From FEN-1279 sp964400285 (GTDB lineage Bacteria > Bacteroidota > Ignavibacteria > Tepidaquicellales > Tepidaquicellaceae), in assembly GCA_964400285.1 (NCBI GenBank), contig CAYNTK010000010.1, positions 43,167 to 107,166 on the forward strand: a DNA stretch of 64,000 nt, given 5' to 3'. Shown piece by piece: positions 7,300-17,152 of the stretch (its first letter is position 1; the number at the start of each line of letters is the position of its first letter). The translations under genes and the position numbers were made by a program. The notes under the pieces were generated by a model that was not told where the DNA came from, made no database searches, and worked only from the letters and a program-made list of their open reading frames with translations.

Positions 7300-8313
7300 T
7301 TACTTTATTAAAACCATACGCTTTGTATCTGTAAAAGTTTCGGTGCTTAATCTATAGTAATATATTCCGCTCGCAAGTCCGTTCGGTTCCCATTTCATAT
7401 CATATCTTCCTGCTTTTAAATTAGAATTTATAATTACCGCTATCTCCTCTCCAAGTAAATTATATATCTTTAAAGAGACAAATTCATCTTTCTTAATATC
7501 AAATTTTAAATTTGTTGAAGGATTAAATGGATTTGGATAATTCTGATATAAAATAGTTTTTTCAGGCATCACTTCCGAGTAACCATAAATACCGGTTAAC
7601 CAGTTATTAAATAGTACTTGTAGTGAATCTATAGGGTCTCTTCCATAAGGAGGTTTTACTGAATTAGTAACTTTTAAATTTAAATATAATGGTCCAGTTG
7701 TATCACCAACATTCGCAACTCTGATAAATGCAGATTGAGAAGATGTATTTGGAGCACATCTTGTGTCCGCCCCTATTACTTTTGCTCCCTGTAATGCAGC
7801 CATTAATTTTTGTGCAAGTGTTCCCTGAGTATTTACAAATCTGGATTGCATAGAATCTATTATCCTCTGTCCAAGTAAAATATTACCTTGAATCGTATAA
7901 GTTGGTCCTATTATATGCCCTTTCCAGTTTGTGCAATTAACACCTGTATAAGCTGCAGTTCGTCCTCCATTTAATAAATCTACAATCCCATATTGTCGTA
8001 TATGAGGATTATTTTGAGCATCATGTGCAACAAGGGAATCGATAATTGCTTGCGGATGAAGATGCATATCCATTAGCGTTTTTGCATAGTTTTGATTTGC
8101 TGCAAGCCACGTCGCTTGCGTATGCACTACTCCCCAACCCGGATGGACATCGGAAAGAATTGTGCAATCGGGATGGCAGGACGCACCAGCACTCCCTACC
8201 TGACCTGTAACAGGGTCAATCGCAACAATTGAAAATGTATCCTGTGCGATAGTATTATTACAAAATAATATTAAAAAAACACAGAATATGTTCAATATAA
8301 ATACTTTTTTCAT
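7300..8313 (-). CDS. DUF1028 domain protein with T9SS type A sorting domain
   Basis: After a signal peptide comes a DUF1028 domain (FSIVAIDPVTGQVGSAGASC, HPGWGVVHTQATW, ending about residue 240), a family with an Ntn-hydrolase-like fold often found near peptidases. The C-terminal 80 residues are a T9SS type A sorting domain: YQNYPNPFNPSTNL, IYNLLGEEIAVI, GIYYYRLSTETFTDTKRMVLIK (last part cited as KRMVLIK). I chose the ATG at 8313, because the longer frame begins with a TTG at 8337 and overlaps the upstream gene, while the ATG gives a normal signal peptide (MKKVFILNIFCVFLILF). The protein is probably displayed on or released from the cell surface. Confidence 0.8.
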   Translation of the reverse strand: MKKVFILNIFCVFLILFCNNTIAQDTFSIVAIDPVTGQVGSAGASCHPDCTILSDVHPGWGVVHTQATWLAANQNYAKTLMDMHLHPQAIIDSLVAHDAQNNPHIRQYGIVDLLNGGRTAAYTGVNCTNWKGHIIGPTYTIQGNILLGQRIIDSMQSRFVNTQGTLAQKLMAALQGAKVIGADTRCAPNTSSQSAFIRVANVGDTTGPLYLNLKVTNSVKPPYGRDPIDSLQVLFNNWLTGIYGYSEVMPEKTILYQNYPNPFNPSTNLKFDIKKDEFVSLKIYNLLGEEIAVIINSNLKAGRYDMKWEPNGLASGIYYYRLSTETFTDTKRMVLIK

Positions 8314-8323
8314 TTTTGTATAT

Positions 8324-9541
8324 TTAAAATTTTTCAAGTAAATTTCCTAAAGCATCTTTGTGTATCATAAAATCCATAATTTTTAATTTTATGTAATCTT
8401 CGTGATAAAAATAATATCCCTTCGGTTCAACATTCTTTGAACCTGCTCCTGAATCTTTTATTAAAAACCAGTCTTTACCATTTTTTGTCATATAACCAAC
8501 AAGATGTAATCCATGGTCATCTCCTGTTGTCCCATTTGTAAATCGAAACTGCCTCGAATAATCATCTATATAATCCGATAGAATATCGAATGTTGGAATT
8601 ATTGCACATTTTACATGTGAATCGTAACCAGGTTCGGATACATCTCCTCCTATTGCTAATGTGTAACCATTTCGTATGGCATTTTTTATTAAGTTCATAA
8701 ACACATCGATAGGAACATTATAATAATCTTTACTATGCCACCAATTATCTACAACTTTATATTCGACCTTTTTGTAAAATGGCTCTTGCATGTAAGAAAT
8801 TATATCTACGTAATCATCGAGTTTCAAATTAACGACTTTTTCGAAATACTCTTTTGGAGTATATTCATTACCTTCAATTTTCACTTTAGTTGGCGGTTCT
8901 CCAAGGTAATGATTCATAATTTCTTTTATAGTAGATACAGCTTCTTCTTCGTTCCACATATTATTCTTTTTAACAAAATCTAAATAAGATTGCATCTCAA
9001 CTATCATTTTACTGTGGTTGTGATATATCTGACCTGGTAATAGCCCTGTATAACTTTCAAGCGGAACTATACCATATTTTCTCCAAATTCTTGGAACCGC
9101 ATTTGCTTCAGAACCCTCTGCAAATGCCGAGTTACCCCTTTCACGAATAAAACGTCTTGTTTTTTCTATATATTCCCAATATACTGTATATATTGGAGAT
9201 AGTTTTATTTCCTTTTTATGAATTCTGTAAATTTCCGATTCAAAAAAAGATGTTGCCGAAAACGACCAACACGTTCCAGTCAACCCCTGCGATACTGTTG
9301 GATTATGCCAAAAATATTTGAATTCATCTAATGATTTTGGCAAATCCATACCAGTAAAATCTACCTTAAATGCTTTTTTGATTTCTTTTACTGGTTCATT
9401 AAACCTTTCAATTTCTCCAGTCATATTTTCATAAAACTCACTTTTCGACTCTATAAATATAGCTTTATTCCTACCATCACTTTGTGCTTTTAGTATTGTG
9501 CATAAAAGAAAAACTAAAAATATTATTATTATATTTTTCAT
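8324..9541 (-). CDS. C1 family cysteine peptidase, bleomycin hydrolase/aminopeptidase C-like, exported
   Basis: A 405-residue protein with a signal peptide (cleavage expected after residue 19, at ...KAQ) and a papain-like fold of the C1B (bleomycin hydrolase/PepC) type: oxyanion Gln85 and nucleophile Cys91 in SQGLTGTCWSFSA, and catalytic His346 in DDHGLHLVGYM. The third triad position, normally Asn (NSW), is Asp363 in IKDSGAG, and the usual Trp is absent, so activity may be altered. It probably trims peptides in the periplasm or outside the cell. It is the first gene of a run with the DUF1028 and DUF4870 genes. Confidence 0.8.
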   Translation of the reverse strand: MKNIIIIFLVFLLCTILKAQSDGRNKAIFIESKSEFYENMTGEIERFNEPVKEIKKAFKVDFTGMDLPKSLDEFKYFWHNPTVSQGLTGTCWSFSATSFFESEIYRIHKKEIKLSPIYTVYWEYIEKTRRFIRERGNSAFAEGSEANAVPRIWRKYGIVPLESYTGLLPGQIYHNHSKMIVEMQSYLDFVKKNNMWNEEEAVSTIKEIMNHYLGEPPTKVKIEGNEYTPKEYFEKVVNLKLDDYVDIISYMQEPFYKKVEYKVVDNWWHSKDYYNVPIDVFMNLIKNAIRNGYTLAIGGDVSEPGYDSHVKCAIIPTFDILSDYIDDYSRQFRFTNGTTGDDHGLHLVGYMTKNGKDWFLIKDSGAGSKNVEPKGYYFYHEDYIKLKIMDFMIHKDALGNLLEKF

Positions 9542-9810
9542 AATTAAATATTTTAGATTTATAAGTATTTCATAATATCAAATATTTTCCCAAAATTCCG
9601 TATAATTTTTTATGTATTACTTTTTTAAAGCGTAAATTAAATAGCATCGTTTAAGTTTTTATATATTTTAATGAATAACGAGTAATAAGATACTTACATT
9701 ATATTACTTTCTGTAATCGCTATATAATTTAAACTCTTAATACCCCCAACGTTTAAGGATTTCAGCGAACGGAATATAACATATTTATATTAAATAATAT
9801 TAAAATAATT

Positions 9811-9842
9811 ATTGCTATTTAATAAATTCAATGTTATATTTG
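9811..9842 (+). promoter_or_regulatory. Bacteroidota-type promoter candidate for HU gene
   Basis: TATATTTG at 9835-9842 fits the -7 consensus TAnnTTTG used by the Bacteroidota sigma factor, and ATTGC at 9811-9815 sits at about the right distance for the -33 TTG element. The HU start codon is 36 bases downstream. Such motifs arise by chance in AT-rich DNA, so this is a candidate only. Confidence 0.4.
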
Positions 9843-9878
9843 TATGAATTTCTTTTTAAAAATTTAAAAATATCATCT

Positions 9879-10157
9879 ATGAACAAAGAACAACTCATTG
9901 ACAAATTAGCTGGCGACATAAAAGTAACTAAAGTTACTGCTAAAGCTGCTATTGATGGCATAATGGATATAATTAAGAAAGCATTGAAAAAGGGTGACAA
10001 AGTTGGATTAGTAGGTTTCGGTACATTTTCAGTTGGTAAAAGGAAAGCCCGTACTGGTCGCAATCCACAAACAGGTAAGGAAATTCAAATTCCTGCGAAG
10101 AAAGTCGTTAAATTCAAAGCAGGTAAAGAATTCGCAGGGTATGTGAATAAAAAGTAA
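9879..10157 (+). CDS. hup: HU family DNA-binding protein
   Basis: A 92-residue histone-like protein. It has the helical dimerisation part (MNKEQLIDKLAGDIKVTKVT) and the DNA-clamp arm with its signature GFGTFSVGKRKARTGRNPQTG, where the intercalating proline lies in RNPQTG. It compacts DNA and assists replication and recombination. The ATG at 9879 gives the standard N-terminus; the upstream frame to 9831 adds 16 residues not typical of HU. It is a single gene with its own promoter candidate and terminator. A 338-base stretch before it (9542-9878) holds no gene. Confidence 0.95.
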   Translation: MNKEQLIDKLAGDIKVTKVTAKAAIDGIMDIIKKALKKGDKVGLVGFGTFSVGKRKARTGRNPQTGKEIQIPAKKVVKFKAGKEFAGYVNKK

Positions 10158-10181
10158 GGGGTTAGAGAGTTCTACATTTTT

Positions 10182-10212
10182 AGGCATTATGTTTTTCATA
10201 ATGCCTTTTTTA
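10182..10212 (+). terminator. Rho-independent terminator of HU gene
   Basis: The perfect 10-bp stem AGGCATTATG/CATAATGCCT with a TTTTT loop is followed by a T run. It lies 24 bases after the HU stop and ends just before the convergent subtilase gene. Confidence 0.9.
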
Positions 10213-10225
10213 TTTTCAACATTTT

Positions 10226-13200
10226 TTATCTGATTATCATAAATTTGCCAGTCTTATCTTCTACAGGATTCCCATTTGAATCATATCCTTCTGCTCTGAA
10301 TATATATATTCCAGTTGATACATCTTTTCCGTCTGATGTTTTTAAATTCCATTCCACTCCTCCATTTCCATTAACTTCTTCAACTTTTGCAATATAACTT
10401 CCTGTTAAATCATAAATATAAATAGTTGCAGTTCTTGTAAGATTTGCAAATGTGATAAAATCCTGTCTTGAATTTTTTGTATGTGGATTTGGATATACAA
10501 AAACCTCACTCAAATTTTCTTTGTTAAAAATTAAACCGAAACTTCCTCCCGCTCCTTCGGTTATTTTTATTCCATCTGCAGAATATATGTTGTAAGCTTT
10601 TAGTAAATAATTCCTCCCACTCGCACCTATATAACTATTATTTGACAAATTTAAATATATTACTTTCCTGTCAGTTTTATCGAGTTCCACCGATATAATT
10701 TTGAAATTAAAAGGTTCAAATGTATAATTAATAGGATTTTTACAGGTAACTGTATCGGTATTCAAGTTAAACTCAACTTTAAGTTTATATTTATCTACAA
10801 GTGTTACATACTTAATATAAAATTGAACAGAATCTAATTGATTTACGACAAAAGAAATTGAATTTGTATCGACAGGTGAACCATAAAAATCTAAAAGATT
10901 ATTAGAATTTACATTATATATTCCATTAGCTAATCTAATACCAATTGATAATATATATTCATATGAATTTTTAAAAGAAATTATTTTTGGATTACCGATA
11001 TTACTTATTACAAACGTATTCGGTGATGGAATTGCAACATTAACTTTTTCTGAAAATGCAACCGAAATAAATCCGTTCCCCTCCGAAACAGCTCTAATTA
11101 ATTTTGATTTATTATGAACATATACTTTAATATAATTAGTTGGCTTGCTCTCATTAACACTTAAATTTGTATCAACAGCTGTAATTCTATATAAATAATT
11201 TTTTCTATTTAAAACATTAGTATCAAGATAATCCGTCTCTAAAATTGTATCTATTAATACAAAATTCATTAAAGAATCACTATCTGCTCTGTAAATCCTA
11301 TAATAGTTAGCATTTGATACCGCAGAAAAATTTATATAAACTTTATTCGAATCCAAACTAAACGCTTTGAAATTTAGAGGCGTCTGCGGACCTGAAAAAG
11401 GGATATCCTTTTCATAAAAATTCATTGAATCATTTAAATTATTTAGTCCGATTTCATTAATTCCATTTCCATCAAAATCATAAACAAGCTGATTCACACT
11501 GTTTATATCCTTTTGATAGAATATTGGTTCAAATTTCTGAATACTATTACTAAACTTAAAAACATAAAAACTCATTCCTGCATTTACCATTATTTCATCT
11601 TTCATATCTCCGTCGACATTTCCTGATTTTGTAGATACTTCCGAATTAATATCGTTTAAATAAACATCGGTTGTATTCAAAATTGAATAAGAATTATTAA
11701 TAAATTTATATGTGTATAAACAGTAATATTGAATTAAATCTGAAGGATTACTTATCGTTCCAAATGCAAATTCCTTTTTTCCATCTCCATCAAAATCTCC
11801 ACTTATAACATTATCACCTTTTAAAAATCTTTCGATAGTATCTGTAAAAACCTTCTCAAATGTAAAATCTAATTTACTTTTATAAATATTAATTCCAAGA
11901 TTTTGTGTTACTGAATATGTATTCGGAAAATAAGTATCTATAAATATTACTTCATTATTTCCATCACTATCGAAATCCTCTACCAATACATTCTGAGAAT
12001 TTGCCTGTGATGTTGTTGTACTATATGATAGATTTGCAATCTGATTAAAAGTTGAACCATTATATTCAATAATCCTTAATCCGCTTTTCCCAAAACCAAG
12101 AATGTCAGGAAAGACATTTGGATTAACAAAAGCAAATCGGGACGACCAGAAATTATCATTACCCTCGTCACTCCAAATCTTGACAGTTGGCATCTGATAC
12201 GGATTTGCTGATTCATATATAGCTCCGTTTCGACTTGTCGATGTTAATAAATCAATCTTATTATTGTTATTTAAATACACTAAATCTCTTGCTATTGTAT
12301 ATTCAGGCAATGTATAACCCTGAATTTTAATAAATGCTCCATTTGAAAATTCATAAACATTTAATTTAAGATTATCCCTTATATCATTAGTAAATAAATA
12401 TTTTTTACCTGTATTTAATATATCTTTTATTGTATTGCATGTTTGAACTAATGGTAATGAGTATCCTTTCTTTACAAACCCATAATTACTGATTTGCGGT
12501 TTTGTTCTAAAATAAAAAGATGTATCTTTTAAAACGTCTGTTTTTCCATTAAGTGATTGAGACTCAATATAAAATTCATATACCGTATTTGGAATTAATT
12601 CCTTACCCTTTAACAATCCATAATGAATATCCGAAACTATCCCTATATTTCCTGCATTCCCATCTGCATATATAAAGTTATAAAGCTCATTAATATTTTT
12701 TCGTTTATAAAATATTTTACCTATAGATTTATATTTTGTTTTGAAGGTTATTAGTTCAGAATAATAATCCTTATCGATAATCTCACCAAAAGTATAATCC
12801 ATTATTGATGATTCATTTCTGTTGTAATAAAAAATCAATCTATGCTCAATGGTCCTTCCCGTATTACTGTTTATTGCTAACCGTAATGTGATTGATGTAT
12901 CAGGTAAACTCGATAAATTCCATTTATAAACAGTATCGTTCAAAACTTGCGAATTTATGTTCCCAACAAGAGGCACATAATTTAATGGATTTTCACTCAC
13001 CCCGTAATAAATTGAATAAGATTGAAACAGCGGTGACGCAGCTGATATTACAATCGGAATTCTTCCCGTCGTATCGGATAAATCCTGATAAGGATTAAAT
13101 ATTCTTACTACACTTGGAACATCATAATAATTAATTGCATTAAGTGAATTTATTCTACCAGATGAATAATTATGATTCCATCCGCTTTGCCATGGAAAAT

Positions 13201-14458
13201 AATCTGTTGTCGAAATAAGTATTCCCCTCACTTCTTCATTTGTTAAATTCCTATTTCTTGAAAGAAGTAAAGCGGAAATACCTGATACAATAGGAGCAGA
13301 AAAAGATGTACCACTTATATATGCATAATCATTATTGAATTCATTACTTCCTTTACCAACTATTGATGTCGTTAATATCTGATATCCAGGTGCAAATATA
13401 TCCACTGTTTCTCCAAAAGCAGAAAAAGATGCTTTCCTATCTAAATCATCAGAAGCTCCTACTGATATAACTTCGTCAAACGCAGATGGATAATGCAAAA
13501 CATCCGATGCATCGTTCCCTGCTGAAGCAACCATTACAATATTTTTTGAATAGGCAAACCTTATTACATCTCGAAGCAAATAACTATAAATATAATCTCC
13601 AAAGCTAAAGTTTAAAACTTTCGCGCCTCTTAAAATCGCATATAATATCGCGCTTGCAACATCACTGTCATATCCAATTCCTTGTGAATTAAAAGCTTTT
13701 AAGATTAATAGTTTACATTTCGGAGCAATCGAGACAATGCCTATTCCGTTGTTTATTCTCGCTCCTAGCATACCTGAAATTGCTGTCCCGTGTGAAAAAA
13801 TATTATCATCAGTAGGATTACCATTATTATCAATAAAATTCCAGCCTAAATAATCATCTACAAAACCGTTATTATCATCATCTATATTATTATTTGGTAT
13901 TTCATTATAATTTATTTTAAAAGCTCCGTTCAAATCTGGATGAAGAAAATCCGAACCTGAATCAATAATACCTATTACTATTGCAGTATCCCCCATCGTT
14001 ATTCCCCATACATTCTGAACATTTGTTTTATTTATATAATATTGATATGTATAATATGGATCATTAGGTGAAAAATTGTTTAAAATGTATTTATTGTTCA
14101 CTTGGGCATATTCAATATATTCGTTTTTCATTAATAACCTTCTTGCTCTACTTAAATCAGAAGTATTTATGTCCGAAATAAATATTTTATCGAGATTATA
14201 TTTCGATAACTCTTCCTCTTTAAAATTATTTATTAATTTTTGAAAAACTTGTTTCGTATTAGTTATATTAAAATCCCTGCAAAGCTTTGCTATACTTGTA
14301 TTTCCTGTTTTCGCATTATTATACTTAAAATTTTTTACTACTTCCGCAGGAGTGTTTTGTTTTAATTTTAATATAATTTTTTCGGATTGCGAATAAAGAT
14401 TATTTGCAATAAAATACAGAAAAATAATTAAAAAGTATTTTGTTAATGTTTTAATCAT
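10226..14458 (-). CDS. Subtilisin-like S8 serine peptidase with FG-GAP-like repeats and T9SS sorting domain
   Basis: A very large secreted protease (1410 residues). After a signal peptide and an inhibitor-like propeptide (about 25-130) comes an S8 domain with Asp166 (IIDSG), His223 (FSHGT), oxyanion Asn315 (SAGND) and Ser385 (SGTSFSAP). The middle contains repeats of the kind DFDSDGNNEVIF, DFDGDGKKEFAF, DVDGDMKDEIMV and DFDGNGINEIGL, which look like calcium-binding FG-GAP/VCBS beta-propeller blades (about 840-1010), followed by an FnIII-like domain. The C-terminus (VYPNPHTKNS to GKFMIIR) is a T9SS type A sorting domain. It overlaps the end of the upstream M1 peptidase gene by 8 bases, so the two are co-expressed exported peptidases. 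Confidence 0.9.
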   Translation of the reverse strand: MIKTLTKYFLIIFLYFIANNLYSQSEKIILKLKQNTPAEVVKNFKYNNAKTGNTSIAKLCRDFNITNTKQVFQKLINNFKEEELSKYNLDKIFISDINTSDLSRARRLLMKNEYIEYAQVNNKYILNNFSPNDPYYTYQYYINKTNVQNVWGITMGDTAIVIGIIDSGSDFLHPDLNGAFKINYNEIPNNNIDDDNNGFVDDYLGWNFIDNNGNPTDDNIFSHGTAISGMLGARINNGIGIVSIAPKCKLLILKAFNSQGIGYDSDVASAILYAILRGAKVLNFSFGDYIYSYLLRDVIRFAYSKNIVMVASAGNDASDVLHYPSAFDEVISVGASDDLDRKASFSAFGETVDIFAPGYQILTTSIVGKGSNEFNNDYAYISGTSFSAPIVSGISALLLSRNRNLTNEEVRGILISTTDYFPWQSGWNHNYSSGRINSLNAINYYDVPSVVRIFNPYQDLSDTTGRIPIVISAASPLFQSYSIYYGVSENPLNYVPLVGNINSQVLNDTVYKWNLSSLPDTSITLRLAINSNTGRTIEHRLIFYYNRNESSIMDYTFGEIIDKDYYSELITFKTKYKSIGKIFYKRKNINELYNFIYADGNAGNIGIVSDIHYGLLKGKELIPNTVYEFYIESQSLNGKTDVLKDTSFYFRTKPQISNYGFVKKGYSLPLVQTCNTIKDILNTGKKYLFTNDIRDNLKLNVYEFSNGAFIKIQGYTLPEYTIARDLVYLNNNNKIDLLTSTSRNGAIYESANPYQMPTVKIWSDEGNDNFWSSRFAFVNPNVFPDILGFGKSGLRIIEYNGSTFNQIANLSYSTTTSQANSQNVLVEDFDSDGNNEVIFIDTYFPNTYSVTQNLGINIYKSKLDFTFEKVFTDTIERFLKGDNVISGDFDGDGKKEFAFGTISNPSDLIQYYCLYTYKFINNSYSILNTTDVYLNDINSEVSTKSGNVDGDMKDEIMVNAGMSFYVFKFSNSIQKFEPIFYQKDINSVNQLVYDFDGNGINEIGLNNLNDSMNFYEKDIPFSGPQTPLNFKAFSLDSNKVYINFSAVSNANYYRIYRADSDSLMNFVLIDTILETDYLDTNVLNRKNYLYRITAVDTNLSVNESKPTNYIKVYVHNKSKLIRAVSEGNGFISVAFSEKVNVAIPSPNTFVISNIGNPKIISFKNSYEYILSIGIRLANGIYNVNSNNLLDFYGSPVDTNSISFVVNQLDSVQFYIKYVTLVDKYKLKVEFNLNTDTVTCKNPINYTFEPFNFKIISVELDKTDRKVIYLNLSNNSYIGASGRNYLLKAYNIYSADGIKITEGAGGSFGLIFNKENLSEVFVYPNPHTKNSRQDFITFANLTRTATIYIYDLTGSYIAKVEEVNGNGGVEWNLKTSDGKDVSTGIYIFRAEGYDSNGNPVEDKTGKFMIIR

Positions 14459-16283
14459 AAAATTCCTTATATGGGACCTTCTTAACTTCCTTCAATATCC
14501 AATTATCTTTATCTATAACTACATCTTTTATTTTCCCTTTTATTGGTTGTTCGAACTGCTGCTTCTTTTTAAAATTAAACACAGTAAATTCCTGCTCTCC
14601 CAAATCAGTTATTACTGTAACTCTTATAGGCATTTTATATATTTCCCAGTCGGTTTGCTTTTGAATTATATTCAAACGTAAAGTATATATGCTGTCATTT
14701 TTATCTCCCATAAAATTATCTACTTTATAGGAATATTCATACATAGGTCTTCCTTTTCCTTTATAAATCCATTGGTCAAAAAAATCCGTCAAATCTTTTC
14801 CTGATAATTTTTCACAAATTGCTTTAAAATCTTTGGTGCTTGCATTTTTATATTTGTAAGTGTCATAATATTTTTTTAGTATCTCAAAAAAAACACTATC
14901 ACCAAGGCTTCCTCTTAACATATGTAAACACCATGCTCCTTTTTGATAAACTGTTGTATTAAGTATAAAACCTTCAGGGTCATAAACTGTTCCTAAAAAA
15001 GCTCCATAATCTTTATTCATCATTAAATCTTTTAATTTATTCTTTCCGCTATGCTCTGTCCATAAGGCTTCAAGATAAGTTGCAAATCCTTCATTCAACC
15101 ATATATCCTTCCAGCTCTCTGGTGTAACCGAATTTCCAAACCACTGATGAGCAAGCTCGTGTGCAACAATATCTTCATTTCTTCCGTCTCCAGTAACAAG
15201 TGTATATCCCATACTTGTTAATGTCTGATGCTCCATTGCTCCTGATGTCCAACCAAACATTGCCATCCCATATTTCTCGTCTATAAAAGGATACTCACCT
15301 AATAATTCAGCAAAATACTTTATCATTTCTGGTGTTTTTCTCCAGTCTCTTTTTGCTTTATTGGTGTATTTCGGAAATGTATAATAATCAACAGGCATCT
15401 TTATAGTGCTATCGAGTGAATAATAAACATCACTCCAATTATCGAATTTTGCAACCACTAATGATACGAGATATGTAGCAATTGGATATGATGACTTCCA
15501 ACAAAAAACTTCATTTCCGCTTTCATCTTTTTTAATTTCACTTAATATTCCATTTGAAGCTGCAAATTCACCCGGTGATACAGTGATATTCATACTACAA
15601 ATGAACTTATCGGTTAATATATCCTTACATGGATACCAAGTTGGTGCAAAAGTTGGTTCGCTTAATGAATAAATCACTTTTTGTCCATCAATTTCTTTGA
15701 AAGTAAAAGAATCGAATCCAGTATGAATTGGCTTACCATAATAACTAATTTGTATTGTAAAGTAATCATTTTTTCTTACCTTCCCTTTTGATTCTATTAT
15801 TATATAATTTTTGTAAGTATCTTCATCTATTTTTTTATCCTTTAATCTCGGCAGTTTCACATCCCTAGAAAAAGATACATCATTATCATTCATCTTGATA
15901 TATTTTACTTTCATATTTCCATATAAATTCAAATAAATATAATTTAAAGTATCGGAAAGTGATTGTGCCGAAATAGTCACGTTTCCAAATATCATTTTTT
16001 CATCAAAGTTGAATGATAGGTCTATTCCGCAAGTGTTTACATCGTATAAATTCTGATAAGCTACTATCCTTGGATCTTCTTGCCTTTCGGGAACTCCTAT
16101 TTGATGTTCATAATATTTTGAAATTACATAGTATCCAAATTTCTTAATGCTCTCTTTATCCACATTTGCAGAAATTGTCTTTACGGTAAACGAGCAAGAT
16201 ATTATTATTAATGAATATATGATTAAAACAATTAAAAAAGGTGATGTTTTTTTCATTAGTATTATAAGCTTTGATTTATTCAT
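14451..16283 (-). CDS. M1 family metallopeptidase, probable lipoprotein
   Basis: An aminopeptidase N/leukotriene A4 hydrolase-type enzyme: the exopeptidase motif GAMEHQ (348-353), zinc ligands HELAH (375-379) and Glu398 in WLNEGF. The N-terminus ends in IISC with Cys30 as possible lipid anchor. Unlike the other three M1 proteins here it has no T9SS sorting domain, so it is probably a membrane-attached periplasmic or surface lipoprotein. Translation may start at 16283 or at the ATG at 16256, which gives the more usual MKK signal start. It forms an operon with the downstream S8 protease. The catalytic motif set is complete, so it is likely active. Confidence 0.88.
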   Translation of the reverse strand: MNKSKLIILMKKTSPFLIVLIIYSLIIISCSFTVKTISANVDKESIKKFGYYVISKYYEHQIGVPERQEDPRIVAYQNLYDVNTCGIDLSFNFDEKMIFGNVTISAQSLSDTLNYIYLNLYGNMKVKYIKMNDNDVSFSRDVKLPRLKDKKIDEDTYKNYIIIESKGKVRKNDYFTIQISYYGKPIHTGFDSFTFKEIDGQKVIYSLSEPTFAPTWYPCKDILTDKFICSMNITVSPGEFAASNGILSEIKKDESGNEVFCWKSSYPIATYLVSLVVAKFDNWSDVYYSLDSTIKMPVDYYTFPKYTNKAKRDWRKTPEMIKYFAELLGEYPFIDEKYGMAMFGWTSGAMEHQTLTSMGYTLVTGDGRNEDIVAHELAHQWFGNSVTPESWKDIWLNEGFATYLEALWTEHSGKNKLKDLMMNKDYGAFLGTVYDPEGFILNTTVYQKGAWCLHMLRGSLGDSVFFEILKKYYDTYKYKNASTKDFKAICEKLSGKDLTDFFDQWIYKGKGRPMYEYSYKVDNFMGDKNDSIYTLRLNIIQKQTDWEIYKMPIRVTVITDLGEQEFTVFNFKKKQQFEQPIKGKIKDVVIDKDNWILKEVKKVPYKEFYD

Positions 16284-16409
16284 TTAGCTTTCTTACACTA
16301 TAAAGATATATTACCAAGATGTAAATTAAAATGGAATTTTATTATTCAATTTTATTATGTAAGTTTAATAAACAAAGATATTCTTTTTCTCTCTATGTGC
16401 TTTACAAAA

Positions 16410-16417
16410 TATTTTTG
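16410..16417 (+). promoter_or_regulatory. Possible -7 promoter element (TATTTTTG)
   Basis: TATTTTTG matches TAnnTTTG and lies 37 bases before the start of the lipoprotein gene at 16455, a distance close to that seen for HU. No clear -33 element is visible. Weak on its own. Confidence 0.25.
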
Positions 16418-16454
16418 TTTGCTCTGCGGGTAAGTTAAATAAATCATAAATATT

Positions 16455-17144
16455 ATGAAAAATCTATTATCTAAATTATTATCTTTAATCGTCATAACAA
16501 CATTATTTACATCATGTATCAGTATTGAGCGAACTATCAAAATTAATGAAGATGGCTCAGGAAAAGAGCAATTAATTATTCACTATAAAAAAGAATTTTT
16601 CGATTTTTTAATAAGTGCTGCTACTGCTTTTGATTCAACAAAAGGGAAAGAAATTATCGATACTATTTATAACCAAGAAACATATATAAAAGAAATAAAA
16701 GATAATTATAAAAAAATTGAAGGTATCACACTAAAAAACATCAAAGCAAAAACTAACACAGATTCTTCGATGAATTTATATGTAGATTATACTTTCAAAA
16801 ATATCGAAAAACTATCAGAAACACTTCAGTCAATCGAAAAAGAAGACGATAAAGCACTCGGAAAAAGCAAAACAGAAATCAGTTTTAAAAAATACAAGAA
16901 TAATTATAAATTCAATTACAGTTTCCAGAAAATAGAATCTGGTGATACAAATAAAAGTATGAATAATTCCTTTGCCGCATTCTTCAAAGACCAAAAAATG
17001 ACGTTCAATATAACATTCCCATTTAATATCACATCTTCTAATGCAATTAAAACAAACGGAAAAACCCTAACTTGGGAATTCGATATGGACAAAATGATGA
17101 CTGACACAACAAAATATATTATGAAAGCTGAAATGAAGAAATAG
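16455..17144 (+). CDS. Hypothetical lipoprotein
   Basis: A 229-residue protein with a lipoprotein signal peptide (hydrophobic LLSLIVITTLFTSC, Cys at residue 21), followed by IERTIKINEDGSGKEQLIIHYKK (cited by its ends IERTIKI and LIIHYKK) and a mixed alpha/beta domain rich in Lys. The start resembles a group of bacterial lipoproteins in which a beta hairpin with DGSG follows the lipid anchor (LppM/DUF3153-like); I am not sure of the family. It is alone on the plus strand, divergent from the M1 gene and convergent with the amidohydrolase. Confidence 0.6.
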   Translation: MKNLLSKLLSLIVITTLFTSCISIERTIKINEDGSGKEQLIIHYKKEFFDFLISAATAFDSTKGKEIIDTIYNQETYIKEIKDNYKKIEGITLKNIKAKTNTDSSMNLYVDYTFKNIEKLSETLQSIEKEDDKALGKSKTEISFKKYKNNYKFNYSFQKIESGDTNKSMNNSFAAFFKDQKMTFNITFPFNITSSNAIKTNGKTLTWEFDMDKMMTDTTKYIMKAEMKK

Positions 17145-17152
17145 GAAAATAA

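Noticed and set aside
9815..10063. Minus-strand frame opposite the HU gene
   Set aside because: Antisense shadow of a well-defined HU coding region.
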